In this document: positions 10,331-22,700 of the stretch, one piece after another
How the letters are laid out: every line of letters starts with the position of its first letter
Position numbering within the stretch: the first letter of the stretch is position 1
Origin: Rana temporaria
Lineage: Eukaryota; Chordata; Amphibia; Anura; Ranidae
DNA: 64,000 nt
NCBI RefSeq assembly: GCF_905171775.1
Contig: NC_053492.1
Coordinates: 327,510,720-327,574,719, forward strand
Direction of reading: 5' to 3'
Made by a program: the position numbers and the translations under genes
The notes under the pieces: model-generated
What the model was told of the DNA's origin: nothing
Database searches by the model: none
The model's input: only the letters and a program-made list of their open reading frames with translations

Positions 10331-11245
10331 TAATTGAGCTAATAACGAAGACAGGGGGGCGTCCGGAGCAGAATAATAAAATATTTTAAAAAGCCTTGTG
10401 TTGTGTGTTTATTAACTTTTACTTTTTGCCTCCAGGTGAATGGATAGGGGTACGATGTACCCCTATCCATTCACTTAGGGTGGGGGGCCGGTATCTGGGG
10501 GCCCCCTTATTAAAGGGGACTCCCAGATTCCGATAAGCCTCCGCCCGCAGACCCCGACAACCAATGGCAAGGGTTGTCGGGAAGAGGTCCTGTCCTCATC
10601 AACATGGGACAGGGTGCTCTGGGGTGGGGGGGCCCGCAGTGCGCCCCCCTGCCCCAGAGCACCCAACCCCCCCATGTTGAGGGCACGCGGCCTGGCACGG
10701 CTCAGGAGGGGGGGGGCGCTCGCTCGTCCCCACTCCCTTCCTGGCCGGCCGGGTACCGTGCTTTGGATACGGGTCTGGTATGGATTGTAGGGGGACCCCC
10801 TACGTCAATTTTTCGGCGTGGGGGGGTCTCCTTACAACCCATGCCAGACCTAAGGACCTGGTATGCTCCTGGGGGGGGAACCCATGCCGGTTTTTTTCTT
10901 TGAAAATTGGCATGGAGTTCTCCCTCAGGAATGCATGCCGCTGTCATTTTTTTTTTCCCCGACGCAACTTTAAGCCGTCGCGATCCTCAAAACTCGGCGT
11001 AACGTAACTTCGCGCATGCGCAGTACGGCCGACGCGCATGCGCAGTACGGCCGGCGCGGGAGCGCGCCTCATTTAAATGGGACTCGCCCCATTTGAATAG
11101 GAACGCCTTGCGCGGCGGAATTTTAGATACACAGCCTGAAATTTCTAGATAGTGCTTTGTGGATCAGGCACTTAGGTAGAAATTTTAAGCCAGTGTAACT
11201 TACATTGGATTTTTAAGTTACGTCAGGTTTTTGTGGATCTGGCCC

Positions 11246-11524
11246 ATTATTCTTCCAAGATAAAGCAATGAAAGATACAGCAACATGAAAAACGCAACAA
11301 GAAAAATCACCAAAGACAGACAATGTAATGAACGAAGAAACTAAAATTAAGAAGACAAAGTTAAAGGATATTGCAATCTCTTGTTTTTTTAAGTGTACAC
11401 AGGAAAATTATTCTAAAACAAGGGGTAAATATGTTTTTTATATAAGTGGGTTAACATGGGATGGTTAAAAATCTCAAAGTTCAGAAGTATATCTCAGTAA
11501 TATTCAGGAATTGATATATTCTAT
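11246..11524. other. A/T-rich internal segment of the LTR element
   Basis: Non-coding sequence between two MITEs; nothing recognisable beyond continuation of the host LTR element. Confidence 0.5.
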
Positions 11525-12247
11525 GGGCCAGATTCACAAAGAGATACGACGGTGTATCTACAGATACACCATCGTATCTCTGACTTACACTGGTCCTATC
11601 TATGCGCCTGATTCATAGAATCAGATACGCATAGATAGGGCTAAGATCTGACAGGTGTAACTGTGTTACACTGTCGGATCTTTTTTTTTATTTAAAAATG
11701 GCGCCGGGGGCGTTCCCGCTGATTTACCTTGAATAATATGTAAATCAGCAAGATACGCAAATTCACGAACGTACGCGGACCCGACGCAGTCTTCTTATGA
11801 CGTTTCCGTAGCGGCGTACCCGTCGTATACTTACCCCTGCTTTTATCAGGCGCAGCCAATGTTAAGTATAGCCGGCGTTCCCCGCGTCGAATTTGAATTT
11901 TTTAACGTCGTTTGTGTAAGTTGTTCCTAGAATACGGATGGACGTCGTTTACGTAAGCGTCGAAACCACTGACGTCCTAGCGACGTCAGTGGGAGCAATG
12001 CACGCCGGGAAATTCCCCGGACGGCGCATGCGCATTTAAATCGGCGCGGGAACGCGCCTGATTTAAATAGTACACTCCCCTAGCCGCGGAATTTGAATTC
12101 CGCCGGGGGATTTAGGATCCGCCGCCGCAAGTTAGGAGGTAAGTGTTTTGTGAATTAGCCACTTGCCTCTCAAACTTGCGGGAGCAGATCTTAAATCACG
12201 TAGATTCAGCGGATCTATAGATCCGCTGATCTACGTGAATCTGGCCC
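11525..12247. mobile_element. Harbinger-type MITE with terminal hairpins
   Basis: A 723-bp element with GGGCCAGATTCAC at both ends in inverted orientation. Each end has its own perfect hairpin: GAGATACGACGGTGTATC folds on its complement at 11542-11580, and ACGTAGATTCAGCGGATC on its complement near 12198-12236. No coding frame. A target duplication is not evident, perhaps because the right flank is a TA microsatellite. Confidence 0.75.

Positions 12248-12249
<2 letters not shown>

Positions 12250-12302
<53 letters not shown>
12250..12302. repeat. (TA)n microsatellite
   Basis: About 26 uninterrupted AT units immediately after the MITE. Confidence 0.97.
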
Positions 12303-12305
<3 letters not shown>

Positions 12306-12474
12306 ATAAGGAAATTAAGTTTAAAGATGTTTGGGAATATTTTAGCCCTAAAACAACAGAAATGTGTTATTGCATGTCATTCAAAGCACAAACAGGGGCA
12401 GAGGTTTAAAGGAAAAACTATTGATTAAAATTATGTAAGAACTGTATAAAATTCAGTTAATGGAAAACAACAAG

Positions 12475-14751
12475 GGGCCTAATCCTCAAAAGAGATACTC
12501 CGGCGTAAGCCGTCGTATCTCTGGTTCTAACTTTGGAACTGATCCTCAGAAGCAGTTTTCCTAAGTTAGGCAGAAGATCCGACATCTGTAAGGGACTTAC
12601 ACTGCCGGATCTTAGGATGCAGTACCGCATCCGCCACTGGGGGCATTTCGAGTCGAAATGCCTCTTCTGGTATGCAAATTAGCACTTAGGGCGATCCTCA
12701 AAGCTTTTGTGCTTAGTTTTTGCGCCGTAAGTGTTAGTTTGCCTGGTGTAAAACTAGGGCTTGTTTTACAAAGTGTAAAGTTAGTCACACCTTGTAAAGG
12801 CCCATTCGAGCGACGGCATTTGGTATGCATTCCCGAGGGAGAACTCCACTGCAATTTGAAAAATCCAAACCGGCATGGGTTCCCCCCCCAGGAGCATACC
12901 AGGCCCTTAGGTCTGTTATGGGTTGTAAGGAGACCCCCCTCCGCCGAAAAATCAACGTAGGGGGTCCCCCTACAATCCATACCAGACCCGTATCCAAAGC
13001 AGCCCCCCCCCCCCCTGAGCCGTGCCAGGCCACAGCCCTCAACATGGGGGGGTTGTGGGTGCTCTTGGGTCAGGGGGGCGCACTGCGGGCCCCCCCACCC
13101 CAGAGCACCCTGTCCCCATGTTGATGAGGACAGGACCTCTTCCCGCAACCCTTGCCGTTTGTTGTCGGGGTATGCGGACGGGGGCTTATCGGAATCTGGG
13201 AGTCCCCCTTTAATAAGGAGGGCCCCCCAGATACCGGCCCCCCACCCTAAAGTGAATGGATATGGGGTACATCGTACCCCTATCCATTCACCTGTAGGCA
13301 AAAAGTAAAAGTTATTAAAACACAACAACACAAGGCTTTTTAAAATAATTTATTATTCTGCTCCGGATGCCCCCCCTGTCTTCGTTATTAGCTCATTTAC
13401 CAGGGGGGGCTTCTTCTTCCACTCTCCGGGGTCTTCTCCGCTCTCCGGGGGGGGTTTTTCCTTCTTCCGCTCTCCGGGGGGCTTCTCCGGCACTCCGGGG
13501 GCTTCTTCCATCTTCTCCCCTCTTCCGCTGTTGACTCGGCGAACCCCGGTTCTTCTGCAGATGTCCGGTGCCTTCTTCTTCAGCGCTGGCTGCCTGCTAT
13601 CTGTGTGTGTTAGCTCAATTTCAAACCAGTGCAGCCGGCGCGGTCTTCTGTGACGTCAGGGTCTTCTCTTCTGTTCTTCCGATGTTGCCTCGTCGCCTGT
13701 TGTCACTGCAATGATGGAAGCAATGATGGAAGCGCGCCTTGCCATCCCATTTATATAGGCATCACCGTCCCATCATGCTCCGGCAGGTACCCACGTGGTG
13801 GGTGCCTACCCACGTGCACCCACCACGTGGGTACCTGCGGAGCATGATAACTTTTACTTTTTGCCTACAGGTGAATGGATAGGGGTACGATGTACCCCAT
13901 ATCCATTCACTTAGGGTGGGGGGGCCGGTATCTGGGGGCCCCCTTATTAAAGGGGACTCCCAGATTCCGATAAGCCCCCGCCCGCATACCCCGACAACCA
14001 ATGGCGAGGGTTGTCGGGAAGAGGTCCTGTCCTCATCAACATGGGGACAGGGTGCTCTGGGGTGGGGGGGGCCCGCAGTGCGCCCCCCTGCCCCAGAGCA
14101 CCCAACCCCCCCCATGATGAGGGCATGCGGCCTGGCACGGCTCAGGAGGGGGGGGCGTTCGCTCGTCCCCACTCCCTACCTGACCGGCCGGGTAGCGTGC
14201 TTTGGATACGGGTCTGGTATGGATTGTAGGGGGACCCCCTACGTCGATTTTTCGGCGGAGGGGGGGTCTCCTTACAACCCATAACAGACCTAAGGGCCTG
14301 GTATGCTCCTGGGGGGGAACCCATGCCGTTTTTTTCTTTGAAAATTGGCATGGAGTTCTCCCTCTCAGGAATGCATGCTGAGCGACGCTGTCATTTTTTT
14401 TTTAAATTATTTGTTTTCCCGGCGCGTCTTTTTTTTTCCCCCCGTCGCAACTTTAGTGTCCCGTCGCAATCCACAAAGCCGCCCGGCGTCAATTACGTTC
14501 GCGCGCTGCACGTCGGGGAAAATTACGTCACACGCATGCGCAGTACGGCCGGGCGCGGGAGCGCGCCTCATTTAAATTGTAAACACCCCCCGGAGAGGAG
14601 GAACGCCTTACGACGGCGGGCACTTAAGTTACACGGCTTGAAATTTTTACGTAAGTGCTTTGTGGATCAGGCACTTAGGTAAAAACTTTAAAGTCAGTGT
14701 AAACTTAACTGCTGAAAGTTAAGTTACGCCGCCTGGCTGAGGATATGGCCC
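12475..14751. mobile_element. Giant hairpin MITE, copy 2 (deleted right arm)
   Basis: Same family as the element at 8727, centred near 13806 (CCACGTGG-rich palindrome). The left arm is complete, about 1.33 kb. The right arm lacks about 430 bp just after the centre, jumping at 13846 from the central palindrome to the TTTTACTTTTTGCC block. Ends are GGGCCTAATCC and GGATATGGCCC. A minus-strand frame of 239 codons at 12612-13331 is a by-product of the arm and has no protein-like features. Confidence 0.85.
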
Positions 14752-16591
14752 TTAGTATTTAACAAAAATCCTACAGATTTGGTTGCAGAAAATAATAAGT
14801 TAAGAATTGAGCAATTTTTCCAAAAGTTTCCGAACTTGGTTTTGGTTATTTAATTAAAAGTAGTAAATTGTTCTAAATTACTTAAGTTTACTTAAAAAAA
14901 TATTAAAATATGAAAGTTTTGTTCAATCCAAAATTAGCAAACATAGAAGAAAAAACTATGTTAAAAGTTTTTATAATTGACTATTCCTGATGAGAATGAG
15001 AATTTTGTTTGGAGGAATATTCTCGGGAAATTGGCCAATTCACAGTTCATTAGGCTGGTACTAATCTGTGAGTTTCGTGAGATTTTCTCCTAAACAATGT
15101 TTTGTCATTATTATAATCAAAGTCATATTATAAAGTAATATACATGATTTTTAGCATATGTACAAACCAAATATGTTTAAAATTTAAAAAAAAAAGGTTA
15201 ACAATTGTAAAAACGATAAATGAGATTGGTTAAACAAATTGTATAGTGAATGGGTAGCTAAGACTGACAGTGACAGATCTTTTCTCTGGGACATGTAAAA
15301 GGAATGTATTATTAACAGAGAAATGGAGGTTGAGTTACAAAGCAGATGGTCAGTTATATCATGAGAGTTTTTTCCCCCTACGGATCTAAAACACATTTTA
15401 GTGTTTAAAACTTTTTCAGAAATCTGAAATAAAGGTTCATGGATGGAAAAATTATTAAAAAGGTATTACTAACTAAAGTAATTGTTTTAAAAAACATGTG
15501 GGTTTTGCACCATTTGTTTTTAAAACTAAAGGTGTTATTTTTAAACATGAGGTGTCAACACAAGGCTTTGATTAAGCTTTTGTCTAAGTGACAACTGGAG
15601 TCAGAAGTTTCTTTCTGAAATAAAATATTAGGAAAATCCAACCTAATGTTCTTTTGCAAATTAAAGCAATTATAAGTAAAGTATAGTAAAGAAAAATACT
15701 ATAATCTGATAAAAATATTACTTTTACAAAAAATAATCAGTCACAGAATAAAGTGAGGGACGGTGAAAATTTTGTCTCAGTACAGACTGATAATGAAGTT
15801 AAAATCCATTGTAAAAATAATTGATTCCAACAATAATGGATAGAGTTATTTTTTAAATGAAAATATTTATTTTTGCATATCCAAGTACCCTGACAGATTG
15901 ACTGACAAATTGATTAATTGATTTTTTGTTTGAGCTAATGAAAGAAATTTTGAACTACCATTATTAGAGCATTTTTGTCATCAAACTTCTTGAATATTGT
16001 TTTATTATGTTTTATAGAGCAATTCAAGGGCAAAGAGTGATCTGATACTATAAAGTATTGAGAGATTTGCAATCTGTGTAGATTGAGTATATTAGATTTT
16101 TTTCACTGCTGAAGGAGTATACAAGTATGTTTTTTCTGATAAAATTAATTGAGGTAATTCTAGGAATATATTTTTAATGAAAGCTAAGTTATGAACTTTG
16201 TCACATTCCATTGGGATTGTTTTCAAACCATGGAATCAGATAATGATTTTTTTCATTTTTATTGGACAGATGTAGGACATGTATGCAATTTTAGTATTTG
16301 ATAAAGTTATTGTTTTTTATCATCTTTAGTACCCAGATATTATAGAACACTACAATAGTATTTTAAAGTCTAAATAGGGTAAGATGATTCAGAAAAGGTA
16401 AATACTAGGTGATTATTTACCTGTTATATTTTGGTTTAAAACCTTTTCTAAAATAAGTGTTGGTTACATTTTTTTGAGTTAATGACAGGATGAAGAATGT
16501 CTGTTCTTCTATGTTTTTTAAAATTAGCATATATAGTTATTTGCAATCTGTTGCATAAGACAAAGTATAAGTATAGGAATTTCAGAAGTAT
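14752..16591. other. A/T-rich internal region of the LTR element
   Basis: About 1.8 kb, strongly A/T-rich, with stops in all frames and no recognisable motif. It is part of the non-coding LTR element between two MITE insertions. Confidence 0.5.
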
Positions 16592-17641
16592 GGGCCAAAG
16601 CCTCAAAGATCCTGCCTAACCTTATCTTTTTCCCATTAAGTTACAAATGGGCCATATCTCAGTGAAGTTACGATGGAGTAAGTCAGATACTCATCGTAAC
16701 TCCTTTTTTGGCCAGTGTATCTATGCTCCTGATTCTCCAGAATCAGTTTTGCAATAGATACACTTAAGATCCGCCCCATCTGGATAAGACCACTTACACA
16801 GGCCGGATCATAAATGCAATGACGCCCGGACGCCCGCTAGATGGCATTTACGTGAAGGAGTCATTTGCATATGCAAATGATCCTTCTACTCCGCCCCCCG
16901 AGTCGCATAACCGTCGCTAACGTCGTTTGCGTAAGCGGAAACTTACTCCTGCTATATGAGGAGTAAGTTTCCGCAAGTCCCACGTAGGCCATGTTACGGA
17001 TGGCGTCGGGTCCCCGTCGTGTTTTTTCGTCGGGTACGTCATTTACGTAAGTAGTTCTTGAATACGACTTTACGTCAATGACGCACACGTCGGCGTCATT
17101 GACGTTTTCCGCCGAGAACTGGAGCATGCGCACTGGGCTTTTTGCAGCCCGGCGCATGCCCAGTTCTTTCGCATCGGGGGCGCGCTTCATTTGAATAGAA
17201 GACGCCCCCTTGGAGATCCGCCAGGCTACGCCGGGACACTTACACTCCGCTGTCCCAACTTATGGAGCAAGTGTTTGGGGAATACAAAACCCGCTCCAGT
17301 AAGTTGGGACAGCGGAGTGTAAGTGCCCTAAGCGCAGCAGGCGGATATTTAGAGAGAATATGGCCCTCTGCCTTAAAATTTCTACCTAAGTGCCCGATCC
17401 ACAAAGCACTTACCTAGAAATTTCAGGCTGTGTAACTTAAATGTCTCTTTCGACTCGAAATGCCCCCAGCGGCGGATGCGGTACTGCATCCTAAGATCCG
17501 ACAGTGTAAGTCTCTTACAGATGTCGGATCTTCTGCCTATCTTTGGAAAACTGCTTCTGAGGATCAGTTCCAAAGATAGGAACAGGGATACGCAGGCTGA
17601 ACAGCAGTTCCGCCTGCGTATCCCTTTTGAGGATTTGGCCC
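16592..17641. mobile_element. Composite Harbinger-type MITE
   Basis: Begins GGGCCAAAGCCTC and ends GAGGATTTGGCCC. An internal ATGGCCC at about 17360 suggests two elements joined: 16592 to about 17366, and a short derivative of the giant hairpin family to 17641. The latter carries the TTTCGACTCGAAATGCCCCC block also seen at 8898-8922 and 12640-12662. A 39-bp hairpin (17243-17281 against 17290-17330) lies near the junction. No coding frame. Confidence 0.7.
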
Positions 17642-19030
17642 TTTGTTCACAAAATATGGCTAGGCCTTTGCTAAATTTGAATATAAATTATGTTTTGAAT
17701 AAGATTTCTACTTTTTATGAGTATGTTTCATAATTTATTCCAGTAGCTAAAGTTATGGTTAGGAATTATAGATCTGAAGGTACCACGGATTCCAATAGGA
17801 ATGCCAGCTGAAATATCAGATTTCAATTGGGAAGGTTATTTTATTGTTTGGATACTTCCATGACCATGAAACAAGCACAACTAAAATTCTATTTTGGTTA
17901 TTACTTCTCAAAATTATTTTTTGATTATGTTATCAAGGATCATCATTTTTGGATGAACTTCAATGATTTATTCATATGGACTTACATCAAAAGTGACATA
18001 TTGATCGATTGATCATTATGTAAGGGGGAGTTGGAATGTAATTCTAATATAGGAATTGTTTTAATTTTTTGAAATATGGAAAAATAATTGTTATATTTTG
18101 GTTTCTAAATCTTTTATAAGAATACATATTGATACACATAGAATTATTATTTCACATAGAATAATTCATTTTTATTTATTTTTATAGAACACATAACTTG
18201 GGAAAACTGGATGGATAGTTTGTTATTACAAGAATGTATAACAAAGTATACATTTGAAGTATTAATATAGTTAAAACACATACAGGTTTGTGTGGAAGAA
18301 AATTATTTTAAAGTATCTAAACAGAATTATTGTTGAATTAAATAACATGGAACATTGAAAAATAAATAAAAGAAAGAGTTGCTTGCTGGTCATGGATAGA
18401 TAAATAAATTAAATAGATGGATAAATAAATAAAATAAATAGAATAAAAAGATAGAAAAATAAATAGAAAGAAAGATAGAATATATAAAAATATGACAATC
18501 AAATAATGGGAAAGTTATGTTTTTATGTATCCACAAACAAGTAGATTACATATTATGTTTATAATTGTTCAGTGTCAAGGATAATGTATAAAAAACTTAT
18601 ACTGAAGAAATTTGGTTATTGAAATTTCAAAAGAAATGCAAAAAAATTGTATTTATTAATTAATAATTTAATACCATAGAGTAATATAATTTGATACATC
18701 AAATATATTTATTTCTTCTTTATGATAAAATAGTTATATGATATAGTTGAAGTTATAAGAAGTCAAATTTATGAAGGTAAAGGAAGAAAAATTGTAATAT
18801 TACATAATTTAGATGAAGAATAAATTAAAATTAATTAATAATATAATAATTTATAGTTTCTTAATGGAATGAAATAGTTAAATATTTCACAGGAATATCT
18901 CAGAATTTTGGAAAAAGTTTATGTACAATATCTGAAATGTTAAATTGTATTGTTTGTATGGAAACAAGTGGATCAGAAACCTTTATTATTTAAGATGAAT
19001 GCACTTATTTTGTTTGTTAATTATAGTGCA
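17642..19030. other. A/T-rich internal region of the LTR element, 3' part
   Basis: Continuation of the non-coding internal region, including a low-complexity stretch of GATAAATA/AAATAGAA-type repeats at about 18395-18485. No gene seen. Confidence 0.5.
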
Positions 19031-19042
19031 TTAAGGGGGAAT
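19031..19042 (+). promoter_or_regulatory. Polypurine tract
   Basis: TTAAGGGGGAAT directly abuts the 3' LTR start TGTTAG. Plus-strand priming site expected for an LTR element and the main evidence for its orientation. Confidence 0.7.
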
Positions 19043-19735
19043 TGTTAGATTTTAAATTCATTAATATTTTTATGAATTAAAGGTTTCTGAAGCATTGGTT
19101 TAAACATGGTAGCTTTTAAGGACAATGTCAATATAGGACAACAGAACAGCTGGTATAGTGTAGGCCACATCTATTCTTGAAAGTCCTACGTCAAGAAAGA
19201 GGGTGGAGATGTTACTTAAATATACATAAGTGGGTGTATACATTTGTGACAGAAGCTTGCCACCATCCTTGGAGCTAATCTAAATATGAATTATCCTAAG
19301 TTTGGCTTTTAAATCAGTATATAAGAACACGTGGTGAGCATAGTGGGTAGGATCTCCAGGGTCACCCGACCCGACGGAAGCCTCAGGGTCATCGGACTCT
19401 GCAGAAGAGATGGGGGTGGGGATGGGACCCTCTCCCAGCAGAAAGATCATAAGGGGCTCTATCCAGCAGAGAAGATGTACCATCTAATTCCTGTTTCTGA
19501 ATTGCCACCCTGCCATGATGTCTGTAACACAGTGTTTCTCAATTCCAGTCCTCAGGCCCCCCCAACAGGTCAGGTTTTCAGGATTTCCATTATTTTGCAC
19601 AGGTGATTTGATCAGTTTCACTGCCTTAGTAATCACCACAGCCTTTTCATCTGAGGGAAATCCTGAAAACCTGACCTGTTGGGGGGGCCTGAGGACTGGA
19701 ATTGAGAAACACTGCGTAACAACATAACAACGTAA
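19043..19735 (+). repeat. 3' LTR, interrupted by a MITE
   Basis: Matches 7270-7770 with about seven substitutions, and is split by a 185-bp insertion at 19530-19714. It ends at GTAACAACATAACAACGTA and passes straight into satellite sequence. The U5 part seen in the left copy after 7770 is absent. Confidence 0.75.
19530..19714. mobile_element. hAT-like MITE
   Basis: A 185-bp element with inverted termini CAGTGTTTCTCAATTCCAG that extend about 35 bp, including CAGTCCTCAGGCCCCCC. An imperfect GTAACA duplication flanks it. The CAGTG ends and short palindromic form fit a non-autonomous hAT. Confidence 0.75.
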
Positions 19736-22700
19736 TGTTTAGGGCTGGCTTCCTGCTTATTGCTATAGGTAGAGAAATATATAGGTGAATCTCTGCCCAT
19801 TTCACCAGCACTCTACCTGTCCCGTGTGATATACTGTCTGTGCAGTACATTGTTTAGGCCTGGCTTCCTGCTTATTGCTATAGGTAGAGAAATATATAGG
19901 TGAATCTCTGCCCATTTCACCAGCACTCTACCTGTCCCCTGTGATATACTGTCTGTGCAGTACATTCTTTAGGGATGGCCTCCTGCTTATTGCTATAGGT
20001 AGAGAAATATATAGGTGAATCTCTGCCCATTTCACCAGCACTCTACCTGTCCCCTGTGATATACTGTCTGTGCAGTACATTGTTTAGGGCTGGCTTCCTG
20101 CTTATTGCTATAGGTAGAGAAATATATAGGTGAATCTCTGCCCATTTCACCAGCACTCTACCTGTCCCCTGTGATATACTGTCTGTGCAGTACATTGTTT
20201 AGGGTTGGCCTCCTGCTTATTGCTATATGTAGAAAAATATATAGGTGAATCTCTGCCCATTTCACCAGCACTCTACCTGTCCCCTGTGATATACTGTCTG
20301 TACAGTACATTGTTTAGGGCTGGCTTCCTGCTTATTGCTATATATAGATAAATATATCGGTGAATCTCTGCCCATTTCACCAGCACTCTCCCTGTCCCCT
20401 GTGATATACTGTCTGTGCAGTACATTCTTTAGGGCTGGCCTCCTTCTTATTGCTATAGGTAGAGAAATATATAGGTGAATCTCTGCCCATTTCACCAGCA
20501 CTCTACCTGTCCCCTGTGATATACTGTCTGTGCAGTACATTGTTTAGGCCTGGCTTCCTGCTTATTGCTATAGGTAGAGAAATATATAGGCGAATCTCTG
20601 CCCATTTCACCAGCACTCTACCTGTCCCCTGTGATATACTGTCTGTGCAGTACATTGTTTAGGGCTGGCCTCCTGTTTATTGCTATAGGTAGAGAAATAT
20701 ATAGGTGAATCTCTGCCCATTTCACCAGCACTCTACCTGTCCCGTGTGATATACTGTCTGTGCAGTACATTGTTTAGGCCTGGCTTCCTGCTTATTGCTA
20801 TAGGTAGAGAAATATATAGGTGAATCTCTGCCCATTTCACCAGCACTCTACCTGTCCCCTGTGATATACTGTCTGTGCAGTACATTGTTTAGGGTTGGCC
20901 TCCTGCTTATTGCTATATGTAGAAAAATATATAGGTGAATCTCTGCCCATTTCACCAGCACTCTACCTGTCCCCTGTGATATACTGTCTGTGCAGTACAT
21001 TGTTTAGGGCTGGCTTCCTGCTTATTGCTATAGGTAGAGAAATATATAGGTGAATCTCTGCCCATTTCACCAGCACTCTACCTGTCCCCTGTGATATACT
21101 GTCTGTGCAGTACATTGTTTAGGGCTGGCTTCCTGCTTATTGCTATAGGTAGAGAAATATATAGGTGAATCTCTGCCCATTTCACCAGCACTCTACCTGT
21201 CCCCTGTGATATACTGTCTGTACAGTACATTGTTTAGGGCTGGCTTCCTGCTTATTGCTATAGGTAGAGAAATATATAGGTGAATCTCTGCCCATTTCAC
21301 CAGCACTCTACCTGTTCCCTGTGATATACTGTCTGTGCAGTACATTCTTTAGGGCTGGCCTCCTTCTTATTGCTATAGGTAGAGAAATATATAGGTGAAT
21401 CTCTGCCCATTTCACCAGCACTCTACCTGTCCCCTGTGATATACTGTCTGTGCAGTACATTGTTTAGGCCTGGCTTCCTGCTTATTGCTATAGGTAGAGA
21501 AATATATAGGCGAATCTCTGCCCATTTCACCAGCACTCTACCTGTCCCCTGTGATATACTGTCTGTGCAGTACATTCTTTAGGGCTGCCCTCCTGCTTAT
21601 TGCTATAGGTAGAGAAATATATAGGTGAATCTCTGCCCATTTCACCAGCACTCTACCTGTCCCCTGTGATATACTGTCTGTGCAGTACATTGTTTAGGGC
21701 TGGCTTCCTGCTTATTGCTATAGGTAGAGAAATATATAGGTGAATCTCTGCCCATTTCACCAGCACTCTACCTGTCACGTGTGATATACTGTCTGTGCAG
21801 TACATTGTTTAGGCCTGGCTTCCTGCTTATTGCTATAGGTAGAGAAATATATAGGTGAATCTCTGCCCATTTCACCAGCACTCTACCTGTCCCCTGTGAT
21901 ATACTGTCTGTGCAGTACATTCTTTAGGGCTGGCCTCCTGCTTATTGCTATAGGTAGAGAAATATATAGGTGAATCTCTGCCCATTTCACCAGCACTCTA
22001 CCTGTCCCCTGTGATATACTGTCTGTGCAGTACATTCTTTAGGGCTGGCCTCCTGCTTATTGCTATAGGTAGAGAAATATATAGGTGAATCTCTGCCCAT
22101 TTCACCAGCACTCTACCTGTCCCCTGTGATATACTGTCTGTGCAGTACATTGTTTAGGGCTGGCTTCCTGCTTATTGCTATATGTAGAGAAATATATAGG
22201 TGAATCTCTGCCCATTTCACCAGCACTCTACCTGTCCCCTGTGATATACTGTCTGTGCAGTACATTGTTTAGGGCTGGCTTCCTGCTTATTGCTATAGGT
22301 AGAGAAATATATAGGTGAATCTCTGCCCATTTCACCAGCACTCTACCTGTCCCCTGTGATATACTGTCTGTGCAGTACATTGTTTAGGCCTGGCCTCCTG
22401 CTTATTGGTAGAGAAATATATAGGTGAATCTCTGCCCATTTCACCAGAACTCTACCTGTCCCCTGTGATATACTGTCTGTACAGTACATTGTTTAGGGCT
22501 GGCTTCCTGCTTATTGCTATACATAGATAAATATATAGGTGAATCTCTGCCCATTTCACCAGCACTCTCCCTGTCCCCTGTGATATACTGTATGTGCAGT
22601 ACATTCTTTAGGGCTGGCCTCCTTCTTATTGCTATAGGTAGAGAAATATATAGGTGAATCTCTGCCCATTTCACCAGCACTCTACCTGTCCCCTGTGATA

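Larger units (their letters stand above)
8727..11245. mobile_element. Giant hairpin MITE, Harbinger-type, copy 1
   Basis: A 2,519-bp palindromic element with termini GGGCCAGATCC...GGATCTGGCCC and a 3-bp duplication ATT on both sides. The two arms (about 1.2-1.3 kb each) are inverted copies around a centre at 9915. Each arm contains, going outward, a TATA-like box, a purine-rich repeat region, an AATAAA signal, a G/C-rich block with long G or C runs, and a conserved end. The left arm lacks about 180 bp of the purine-rich region present on the right. It encodes no protein; frames in the arms are by-products of the G/C-rich inverted sequence. The shared end sequence suggests mobilisation by the Harbinger at 1702-5961 or a relative. 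Confidence 0.85.
7270..19735 (+). mobile_element. Non-coding LTR retroelement, heavily nested
   Basis: Two near-identical direct repeats (7270-7770 and 19043-19735) bound an internal region. A polypurine tract AAGGGGGAAT lies directly upstream of the right repeat, and a TATA box lies in each repeat, which together indicate an LTR element read on plus. After subtracting nested MITEs, about 4.7 kb of A/T-rich internal sequence remains with no gag, pol or env frame on either strand. This resembles large non-autonomous LTR derivatives. The repeats differ at roughly seven of 470 compared positions by eye, so the insertion is moderately young despite lacking genes. The right repeat ends directly against satellite at 19736, and no target-site duplication is evident. 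Confidence 0.7.

Noticed and set aside
12612..13331. 239-codon minus-strand frame
   Set aside because: Lies wholly in the G/C-rich arm of a hairpin MITE; the mirror arm and sister copies do not keep it open.
18390..18490. Possible regulatory GATA cluster
   Set aside because: Low-complexity GATA/AAAT repeats in A/T-rich sequence; no further support.
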